This document shows, in pieces, positions 1 through 5,471 of a stretch of DNA of 5,548 nucleotides (positions are counted from its first letter, which is position 1; each line of letters starts with the position of its first letter). This DNA is from JBAPRR01 sp049281195 (GTDB lineage Bacteria; Actinomycetota; Acidimicrobiia; Acidimicrobiales; CAVXTF01). The position numbers and the translations under genes are program-made. Where the stretch lies: assembly GCA_049281195.1 (NCBI GenBank), contig JBAPRR010000363.1:1-5548 (forward strand), written 5' to 3'. The notes under the pieces are model-generated. The model worked only from the letters and a program-made list of their open reading frames with translations. It was not told the origin of the DNA and made no database searches.

Positions 1-137
1 GCGGAAATGGTGGCGCCCCGGTAACAGGCGCTGGCGCGACGGCGGCGCAGCGGCCGCAGGCGGGAGTGGCGAAACGCCCGCCACCTCGACCGAGGAGCAA
101 AGGCAAAGGCAAGGGCAAGGGCGGCAGACGCCGTTGA
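1..137 (+). CDS. secF: C-terminal tail of an upstream gene, probably protein translocase subunit SecF (5' partial)
   Basis: The reading frame with codons beginning at position 3 is open from the window edge to TGA at 135-137, giving 44 residues. They are rich in Gly, Ala, Pro, Lys and Arg and end in repeated Lys-Gly pairs followed by GGRRR. No membrane segment or catalytic motif is visible, so the product cannot be identified from sequence similarity here. SecF is inferred because in Actinomycetota secD-secF lies immediately upstream of relA (often with apt between), and because SecF there commonly ends in a basic, cytoplasmic low-complexity tail after its last transmembrane helix. SecF works with SecD in the inner membrane to pull exported proteins through SecYEG using the proton-motive force. 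Another protein with a basic tail remains possible. The end and strand of the gene are more certain than its name. Confidence 0.5.
   Translation, partial: GNGGAPVTGAGATAAQRPQAGVAKRPPPRPRSKGKGKGKGGRRR
99..122 (+). repeat. Short tandem hexanucleotide repeat AARGGC x4 coding for (Lys-Gly)4
   Basis: Four consecutive in-frame copies of AARGGC: AAAGGC twice, then AAGGGC twice. They lie in the last codons of the upstream gene and encode four Lys-Gly pairs. The copies are imperfect only at the wobble base of Lys. Such a tract could gain or lose units without shifting frame, and it fits a flexible basic tail. No separate function is implied. Confidence 0.8.
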
Positions 138-147
138 TCCCCGCCGC

Positions 148-169
148 GACCGGCTAATTGGCGCTGGTC
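148..169 (+). repeat. Inverted repeat (possible RNA hairpin) in the leader of relA
   Basis: GACCGGC at 148-154 can pair with GCTGGTC at 163-169 as a 7-bp stem with one G-U pair, closing an 8-nt loop at 155-162. It sits in the 59-nt gap between the upstream stop and the preferred relA ATG. No run of T follows, so it does not look like a classical intrinsic terminator. The loop contains the TTG at 158 that is the alternative relA start, so folding could mask that codon. An overlapping weaker pairing (159-163 with 178-182) would compete with it. Function unknown. Confidence 0.35.
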
Positions 170-190
170 AGGCCGTTCGCCAGGTACCTT

Positions 191-196
191 GAAGGG
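191..196 (+). promoter_or_regulatory. Purine-rich ribosome-binding candidate abutting the relA ATG
   Basis: GAAGGG ends immediately before ATG 197, leaving essentially no spacer, which is shorter than the usual 5-9 nt. An AGG at 182-184 lies 12 nt upstream and is only a weak alternative. This is the only purine-rich motif near either candidate relA start. It favours ATG 197 over TTG 158 but does not settle the question. Confidence 0.35.
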
Positions 197-2455
197 ATGG
201 TAACGCTCGAGCGCACCGCTGCCGTGCCGCGCAGGCCGGCGGGTATCGATGGGCTCCTCCAGGGCGTTCTCCAGCCTCTTTCCACCCGCAACCCCGATCT
301 CGAGTCAGAAGGTCGCGACCTGGTCATCAGGGCCGCGCACCTGGCAGAAGCGGTCCACAAGGGCCAGGTCCGCCGTTCGGGAGAGCCCTATGTGACCCAC
401 CCGATGGCGGTGGCCACGATCGTGGCGCACCTCGGGCTCGATCCGAAATCGGTTGCCGCCGCCATCCTCCACGATGCGGTCGAAGACACCGGGCTCACCC
501 TCGAGGAGGTGGAGGAACAATTCGGATCTGAGGTCTCCGCCATCGTCGACGGGGTCACCAAGCTGGACCGCCTCCAGTTCGACTCCAAAGAGGCCCAGCA
601 GGCGGCCACGGTCAGAAAGATGCTCGTGGCCATGGCGAGCGACTGGCGGGTGCTCGTCATCAAGCTCGCCGACCGGCTCCACAACATGCGGACCATCGCC
701 GTGATGCCCGAGTGGAAGCAGCGCCGCACCGCGCAGGAGACCCTCGACATCTACGCGCCGCTCGCCCACCGCCTCGGCATTCAAGAGCTCAAGTGGCAAC
801 TGGAGGACCTGGCGTTCGCCACGCTTCTGCCCAAGCAGTACGCCGAGATCGAGCAGATGGTGGCGACACGCGACATCGAGCGCGACGAGTACGTGGCGCG
901 CGTTCTGGTCGCAGTACGCGACCGGCTCGGCGACTCCGGAGTCACAGCCGAGGTCACCGGCCGGCCGAAGCACCACTGGAGCATCTACGAAAAGATGGTC
1001 GTGCGCCGCAAGGAGTTCGCGGACATCTACGACCTGATCGGTATCCGTGTCGTCGTCGGCTCGGAGAAAGACTGCTGGGCGGCCCTCGGTTCCATCCACG
1101 CCATATGGAGCCCGGTGCAGGGCCGGTTCAAGGACTACATAAACAGCCCCAAATTCAACCTGTACCAGTCTCTGCACACCACCGTGGTGGGCCTGGCCGG
1201 AAAGCCCATCGAAGTTCAGATCCGCACAACCGAAATGCACCGCCGCGCCGAGTACGGCATAGCGGCACACTGGGGATACAAGGCGCAAACCTCGAAAAGT
1301 AACGCCGAAAGAGGAGTGAAGCCCTCCACCGAGATGGCGTGGCTCCAGCGGATCGTCGACTGGCAGGTGGACACCGTCGACCCGTTCGAATTCCTCGAGA
1401 CATTGAAGCTCGACCTCGAGCAGGACGAGGTGTACGTCTTCACCCCGAAAGGCAAGGTCATCGCCCTGCCCGCGCACTCGACCCCGGTCGACTTCGCGTA
1501 CGCCGTGCACACCGAAGTGGGCCACCACTGCATCGGCGGCAAGGTGAACGGCCGGCTCGTCCCCCTCGACACCCGACTGTCGTCCGCTGACACGGTCGAG
1601 ATCATCACCTCGAAGGTCCCTTCCGCCGGGCCGTCGCGGGACTGGCTGCAGATCGTCGCCTCCCCGCGCGCACGGAACAAGATCCGCCAATGGTTCAGCC
1701 GTGAACGGCGCGAGGACGCCATAGAAAACGGGCGCGAGGAGTTGACCAAGGCGCTCAGGCGAGAGGGCCTCCCCACTCAGAAGCAGGCCACCGCGGCCCT
1801 GGAGAGCATCGCCAGTTCGATGAGCTACACCGATCTCGAGGCTCTGTACGCCGCCATCGGCGAAAACCACGTGTCCGCCCGGTCGATAGCGCAGCGCGTG
1901 GCCAGAGAGCTGCGCGGCGGCGATCACGAAGAGCAGTTGCCCACGACGGTCCGTCCCTCCGCCCCCGAGATACGTCGCCCCCGGCGCGACACCCGGGTGG
2001 GCGTGTACGTCGAGGGGCTCGACGACATGATGGTCAGGCTCGCCAAGTGCTGCACGCCGGTGGCCGGAGATGAGATCGTCGGTTTCGTGACCCGCGGGCG
2101 TGGGGTGAGCGTTCACCGGGCCGACTGTGCCAATGCACTGGCGCTCGCTTCTGGAGAGCGCGAAAGGTTGATCGAGGTCGAATGGGACCGCGGCGGCACC
2201 GCCTCTTTCCTGGCCAGCATCGAGGTGATGGCATTCGATCGGGCCAGCCTGCTCGCCGACGTGACGCGTGCCGTGTCGGAACACCAGCTGAACATCGTGT
2301 CCTCCTCCAGCCAGACCACCTCCGACCGGCTGAGTCACATGCGCTTCGACGTGGAGCTCGCTGATCCCTCGCATCTCGATTCACTCCTCGGGTCGCTCAA
2401 GCGGCTCGACAGCGTGTTCGACGCGTACCGCTCACTGCCCGGCCGCCGGGCGTAG
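197..2455 (+). CDS. relA: Bifunctional (p)ppGpp synthetase/hydrolase Rel (RelA/SpoT family), long ribosome-associated form
   Basis: Rel makes (p)ppGpp from ATP and GTP/GDP when uncharged tRNA occupies the ribosomal A site, and hydrolyses it otherwise. Residues counted from ATG 197 (752 aa): HD hydrolase about 45-195, with H54, the intact HDxxED (H92-D97) and ADRLHNMRT (158-166); synthetase about 240-365, with GRPK (255-258), DIYDLIGIR (276-284), RFKD (310-313), YQSLHTTV (323-330), EVQIRT (339-344) and GIAAHW (354-359); TGS about 411-472; helical region; Cys-rich zinc-finger domain (KCCTPVAGD 617-625, VHRADC 639-644); C-terminal ACT about 668-745. The RFKD version of the RxKD motif, plus the complete HD motif, indicate a bifunctional enzyme. 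Length fits long Rel proteins. The start is uncertain: ATG 197 has GAAGGG directly against it; TTG 158 would add 13 residues but has no ribosome site. hisS follows after 10 nt. Confidence 0.95.
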   Translation: MVTLERTAAVPRRPAGIDGLLQGVLQPLSTRNPDLESEGRDLVIRAAHLAEAVHKGQVRRSGEPYVTHPMAVATIVAHLGLDPKSVAAAILHDAVEDTGLTLEEVEEQFGSEVSAIVDGVTKLDRLQFDSKEAQQAATVRKMLVAMASDWRVLVIKLADRLHNMRTIAVMPEWKQRRTAQETLDIYAPLAHRLGIQELKWQLEDLAFATLLPKQYAEIEQMVATRDIERDEYVARVLVAVRDRLGDSGVTAEVTGRPKHHWSIYEKMVVRRKEFADIYDLIGIRVVVGSEKDCWAALGSIHAIWSPVQGRFKDYINSPKFNLYQSLHTTVVGLAGKPIEVQIRTTEMHRRAEYGIAAHWGYKAQTSKSNAERGVKPSTEMAWLQRIVDWQVDTVDPFEFLETLKLDLEQDEVYVFTPKGKVIALPAHSTPVDFAYAVHTEVGHHCIGGKVNGRLVPLDTRLSSADTVEIITSKVPSAGPSRDWLQIVASPRARNKIRQWFSRERREDAIENGREELTKALRREGLPTQKQATAALESIASSMSYTDLEALYAAIGENHVSARSIAQRVARELRGGDHEEQLPTTVRPSAPEIRRPRRDTRVGVYVEGLDDMMVRLAKCCTPVAGDEIVGFVTRGRGVSVHRADCANALALASGERERLIEVEWDRGGTASFLASIEVMAFDRASLLADVTRAVSEHQLNIVSSSSQTTSDRLSHMRFDVELADPSHLDSLLGSLKRLDSVFDAYRSLPGRRA
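2437..2451 (+). repeat. GC-only inverted repeat at the relA 3' end, just before the hisS ribosome-binding site
   Basis: GCCCGG (2437-2442) and CCGGGC (2446-2451) are perfectly complementary around a 3-nt loop. The element lies in the last codons of relA and ends one base before its TAG stop. The hisS Shine-Dalgarno begins within that stop codon. There is no T-tract, so termination is unlikely. A ribosome finishing relA would melt it, which could link hisS initiation to relA translation. It may also be a chance result of GC-rich Pro/Gly/Arg codons. Confidence 0.45.
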
Positions 2456-2460
2456 GGAGG
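2455..2460 (+). promoter_or_regulatory. Strong Shine-Dalgarno for hisS, overlapping the relA stop
   Basis: GGGAGG spans the last base of the relA TAG and the next five bases, followed by a 5-nt spacer (2461-2465) and GTG 2466. It matches the anti-Shine-Dalgarno core CCTCC and is the best ribosome site in the window. It fixes the GTG as the hisS start. Confidence 0.85.
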
Positions 2461-2465
2461 AAACG

Positions 2466-3728
2466 GTGTCGGAAGTGGCGCCGGTGCGCGCCTTGAAGGG
2501 GATGAAGGACGTCCTGTGGCCGGACTCCTACCGCTGGGAGCAGCTGGTGGCGACGTTCTGTGACCTGGCCCAGCGCTCGGGCTTCGGATTGGTGCTTTCC
2601 CCCATCCTCGAAGAGGCCCGCCTCTTTCACCGCGGATTCGGTGACGGGAGCGAGGTCGTCAACAAGGAGATGTACGAGTTCGACGACCGTGACAAGCGCC
2701 GCCTGGCTCTGCGGCCCGAGGGGACCGCGCCCGTCGTAAGGGTCTTCATCGAGCACCGGCCCAACATCGTGTGGAAGGCCTGGTACGTGACGCCCGCTTT
2801 CCGCCACGAACGACCCCAGGCCGGCCGGTATCGCCAGCACCACCAGGTGGGTGTCGAAGCGATCGGAACCGACGACCCGGACCTCGACGTGGAGGTCATC
2901 TCGCTCGCCTCTTCCCTGTACGACGCCCTCGGACTTGAACAGGTGGTTCTTTCGATCAACTCGATGGGTTGCGCCGCATGCCGGGGTGCTTACATCGAGC
3001 TGCTCCGGGCGTACCTGACAGAGCACCGTGACGAATTGTGCGACGAGCACCGCGACAAGCTCGACAATCCACTGCGCGTCTTCGACTGCAAGCGCCCGGG
3101 TTGCCGTGCGGTAACAGAAAACGCCCCCAAACTGATCGATCATCTCGACGAGGAATGCGCGCTTCACTTCGCCCGGGTGAGGGCGGGACTGGAATCTTCG
3201 GGCGTGGCATACCGAATCGAACCGCGTCTGGTCCGGGGATTCGACTACTACACGCGCACCACGTTCGAGTTCGCTGCTGTTGCTCTCGACGCCGCCCAGA
3301 ACGCAGTGGGCGGAGGCGGCCGCTACGACGGCCTGGTCGAACAGCTCGGTGGTCCCGCCCTGCCCGGCATCGGGTTCGGGATCGGAATCGAACGGCTTCT
3401 TCTGGCCTGCGATGCTGAAGGAACCTTCCAGGTGTCGCCGCCAGCTCTCGACGCCTTCGTGATCGACTCGACCGGTGGCGAGCAGGCGCGCGACCTGTGC
3501 GCACAGCTGAGAAAGGCCGGCCTCGGAGCCGACCGGGCTTACGACGGGCGCTCGTTCAAGTCCCAGATCTCGCAGGCGGATCGCTCCGGTGCCCGGACCG
3601 CTGTCATTGTGGGGCCCGCGGAGCTTGCCGCGGGCGAAGTGACGATCAGGGATCTGCGCAAGACGAAAGAGCAGAGACGAGTGCCTCGATCCGAGGTCGT
3701 AGACGAGCTGAAGAAGCGAGGACCATGA
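2466..3728 (+). CDS. hisS: Histidine--tRNA ligase (HisRS, class II)
   Basis: HisRS attaches histidine to tRNA-His through a histidyl-adenylate in the cytoplasm, usually as a homodimer. The 420-aa product has the class II layout: N-terminal GMKD (12-15) leading into motif 1, LRPEGTAPV (82-90), motif 2 FRHERPQAG (112-120) with QVGVEAIG (127-134), the HisRS-specific signature LVRGFDYYTRTTFE (255-268), glycine loop GGGGRYDGL (282-290), motif 3 GIGFGIGIER (301-310), then an anticodon-binding domain from about 328 to the end. Length is usual for bacterial HisRS. The insertion domain carries Cys 169, 172, 192, 208 and 213, with His 195 where some homologues have Cys. The GTG start has a strong ribosome site and places GMKD at the usual distance from the N-terminus. 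It follows relA by 10 nt and overlaps aspS by 4 nt, so the genes are almost certainly co-transcribed. Confidence 0.97.
   Translation: MSEVAPVRALKGMKDVLWPDSYRWEQLVATFCDLAQRSGFGLVLSPILEEARLFHRGFGDGSEVVNKEMYEFDDRDKRRLALRPEGTAPVVRVFIEHRPNIVWKAWYVTPAFRHERPQAGRYRQHHQVGVEAIGTDDPDLDVEVISLASSLYDALGLEQVVLSINSMGCAACRGAYIELLRAYLTEHRDELCDEHRDKLDNPLRVFDCKRPGCRAVTENAPKLIDHLDEECALHFARVRAGLESSGVAYRIEPRLVRGFDYYTRTTFEFAAVALDAAQNAVGGGGRYDGLVEQLGGPALPGIGFGIGIERLLLACDAEGTFQVSPPALDAFVIDSTGGEQARDLCAQLRKAGLGADRAYDGRSFKSQISQADRSGARTAVIVGPAELAAGEVTIRDLRKTKEQRRVPRSEVVDELKKRGP
3614..3635 (+). repeat. Perfect 8-bp GC-only inverted repeat inside the 3' part of hisS
   Basis: GCCCGCGG (3614-3621) and CCGCGGGC (3628-3635) are perfectly complementary around a 6-nt loop. 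They lie in the anticodon-binding domain coding region about 90 nt before aspS. No T-rich stretch follows. The predicted hairpin is strong, but the segment also encodes GPAELAAG, which looks like ordinary conserved HisRS sequence, so composition and codon choice may explain it. Confidence 0.5.
3718..3721 (+). promoter_or_regulatory. Ribosome-binding site for aspS within the end of hisS
   Basis: GAGG sits 3 nt before ATG 3725, inside the last hisS codons and preceded by a purine-rich GAAGAAGC. The spacing is short but usable. It supports ATG 3725 over the in-frame ATG at 3740, which has only ACC-rich sequence upstream. With the ATGA overlap, re-initiation by ribosomes finishing hisS is likely. 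Confidence 0.55.
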
Positions 3729-5470
3729 ACGCCACCACCATGCGCACCCACCTGTGTGGAGAGCTCAGAACCGTGAACATCGGCGAACGAGTCCGCCTGT
3801 GCGGATGGGTGGGAAGTCTTCGCGAGCAAGGTGAGCACCTCGGGTTCGTGGATCTACGCGACCACTCCGGAACGACTCAATGTGTCGTCGACGGATCGGT
3901 AGAGGCACGCCGCGAGTGGGTCCTTCAGATCGAGGGGACGGTGAGGCAGAGGCCCGCCGGAGCGGAGAACGACGCCCTGGCCACCGGCGAGATCGAGCTG
4001 GCCGACTGTGTGGTCCAGGTGCTCTCCAAGGCGGACGTCCCGCCGTTTGCCACCGATGACAGGGCCGAAGTCGACGAGTCTGTGCGGTTGAAGCACCGCT
4101 ACGTCGACATGAGAAGGCCGCGCATGCAGGCCAACATGCGCCTGCGAGGCCGCGTTCTCGCCGCGCTGCGTGAGTCCATGGTCCGCCAGGGTTTCGTCGA
4201 GGTGGAAACCCCTCTTCTTTGGACACCCACCCCCGAGGGCGCACGCGAGTTCGCCGTTCCCTCGCGTCTTCATCCGGGGGACTTCTACGTCCTTCCTCAG
4301 AGTCCCCAGATTGCGAAGCAACTTCTGATGGTGGCCGGCTTCGACCGCTACTTCCAGATCGCACGCTGTCTTCGTGACGAGGACTTGCGCGCCGACCGAC
4401 AGTTCGAGTTCAGCCAGCTCGACGTGGAGATGTCATTCGTCGACGGATCGGAGGTGCGCGCCGCGATCACCTCCGCGGTGCTCGACGCCACAGAAGCAGC
4501 CACCGGAGAGCGGCCTCACGAGGTGGAGCAGATGACGTGGCGCGAGGCCATGGACAGGTTCGGCACCGACAAGCCGGACCTGCGCTTCGGCATGGAGCTC
4601 GTCGATCTCGACAGTGTGTTCGACGGCTCGGGAATCCGCGCTCTCGAAGCGGGGACCAGAAAAGGCATCCGCGTGCCGGGAGGGGAGTCCTTCGCGCGCA
4701 ACAAGCTCGACTCGCTGACCGAGCTGGCGGTGGCTCAGGGGGCCAGGGGCCTGGCGTGGTTCAAGGTTTCAGCCGTCTCACCGGAGATCGAGCTCGGCTC
4801 TCCATTGGCCAAGGTCATGTCCGATTCGACCAAGAAGCTGCTGATCGACGCGACCGGCGCAGTGGCAGGGGACCTCCTGCTGGTGGTGGCGGACGAGTGG
4901 AAGACCACCTGCAGCGTGCTCGGCCATCTCCGCCTCGAGCTCGGTCGGGTCCCGGTGGGGGAGGGACCGAGACGCTTCACCTGGGTGACGGAGTTCCCCA
5001 TGTTCGAGTCGATCGACGAAGAGGGAAACCCCGTCGCCGCCCATCACCCGTTCACCATGCCCGACCCTGACGACATCGACCTGATGGCGACCGATCCCCT
5101 GGCAGTGCGCTCCGCGGCGTATGACCTCGTTTTGAACGGATGGGAGCTCGGATCGGGGTCGGTCAGGATCCATCGCGAAGACATACAAAGAAGCGTGTTC
5201 GGCGCGCTCGGGATCTCTCCGGAAGAAGCCGAGGCCCGCTTCGGCTTCTTGCTCGGAGCATTCAGGTACGGCGCCCCTCCGCACGCCGGCTTCGCCGTCG
5301 GCATCGACCGTTTCGTGGCCATCCTGGCGGGCGAGGACAACATCAGAGAGGTGATCGCCTTCCCGAAGACCCAGTCGGGATCGGACCTGATGACAGGAGC
5401 CCCCCGGCCGCTTTCGCCCGCCGCGCTTCGGGACCTGAAGATCCAACCTCTGCGCAAGCAGAGCCCCTGA
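3725..5470 (+). CDS. aspS: Aspartate--tRNA ligase (AspRS, bacterial class IIb)
   Basis: AspRS charges tRNA-Asp (and tRNA-Asn in non-discriminating forms) in the cytoplasm as a homodimer. The 581-aa product shows an OB-fold anticodon-binding domain (about 15-105; LCGWV 25-29, FVDLRDHSG 41-49), KHRYVDMRR (123-131), motif 1 region FVEVETPLL (157-165) with PTPEGAREF (168-176), PQSPQIAKQLL (191-201), motif 2 IARCLRDEDLRADRQFEF (212-229), the bacterial GAD insertion (about 290-410), HHPFTMP (440-446), GWELGSGSVRIHREDIQ (472-488) and motif 3 GFAVGIDRF (522-530), then IREVIAFPKTQ (540-550). Length fits bacterial AspRS. ATG 3725 overlaps the hisS TGA as ATGA and has GAGG upstream; ATG 3740, giving MRTHLCGEL, is an alternative matching common family N-termini. 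Odd points are Gln 35 and a reduced basic cluster in the OB fold, and Phe 227 in the motif 2 loop. Confidence 0.97.
   Translation: MNATTMRTHLCGELRTVNIGERVRLCGWVGSLREQGEHLGFVDLRDHSGTTQCVVDGSVEARREWVLQIEGTVRQRPAGAENDALATGEIELADCVVQVLSKADVPPFATDDRAEVDESVRLKHRYVDMRRPRMQANMRLRGRVLAALRESMVRQGFVEVETPLLWTPTPEGAREFAVPSRLHPGDFYVLPQSPQIAKQLLMVAGFDRYFQIARCLRDEDLRADRQFEFSQLDVEMSFVDGSEVRAAITSAVLDATEAATGERPHEVEQMTWREAMDRFGTDKPDLRFGMELVDLDSVFDGSGIRALEAGTRKGIRVPGGESFARNKLDSLTELAVAQGARGLAWFKVSAVSPEIELGSPLAKVMSDSTKKLLIDATGAVAGDLLLVVADEWKTTCSVLGHLRLELGRVPVGEGPRRFTWVTEFPMFESIDEEGNPVAAHHPFTMPDPDDIDLMATDPLAVRSAAYDLVLNGWELGSGSVRIHREDIQRSVFGALGISPEEAEARFGFLLGAFRYGAPPHAGFAVGIDRFVAILAGEDNIREVIAFPKTQSGSDLMTGAPRPLSPAALRDLKIQPLRKQSP
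5223..5250 (+). repeat. Perfect 10-bp inverted repeat inside the 3' part of aspS
   Basis: AAGAAGCCGA (5223-5232) is perfectly complementary to TCGGCTTCTT (5241-5250) across an 8-nt spacer, whose outermost bases could add a G-U pair. It is the longest uninterrupted inverted repeat I found. It lies about 220 nt before the aspS stop and encodes EEAEARFGFLL, where alternating Glu (GAA) and Phe (TTC) codons help create the symmetry. No T-tract long enough for a terminator follows. Confidence 0.55.
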
Positions 5471-5471
5471 G

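Noticed and set aside
134..160. Possible promoter for relA: TTGATC at 134-139 and TAATTG at 155-160.
   Set aside because: The spacer is only 15 nt and the -10 match is poor, so it does not stand out from background.
1305..1336. Internal start in relA: a GAGGAG-like motif before ATG 1334.
   Set aside because: The spacing to the ATG is too long (about 18 nt), and a product starting there would begin between the synthetase and TGS domains with no known counterpart.
305..2374. A long open frame on the minus strand opposite relA (689 codons).
   Set aside because: It lies wholly antisense to a clearly conserved Rel coding sequence, its translation is low-complexity His/Gly/Arg/Val-rich with no recognisable domain, and long antisense open frames are common opposite GC-rich genes with strong third-position bias.
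2397..3167. Minus-strand open frame opposite the relA end and hisS (256 codons).
   Set aside because: It spans a gene junction antisense to two conserved genes and has no recognisable motif; explained by GC-driven absence of stops.
3497..3724. Upstream extension of the aspS frame into hisS (76 extra codons).
   Set aside because: The extension overlaps conserved hisS coding sequence, translates to Arg-rich low-complexity residues and lies before the normal AspRS N-terminus; ATG 3725 with GAGG upstream is far better.
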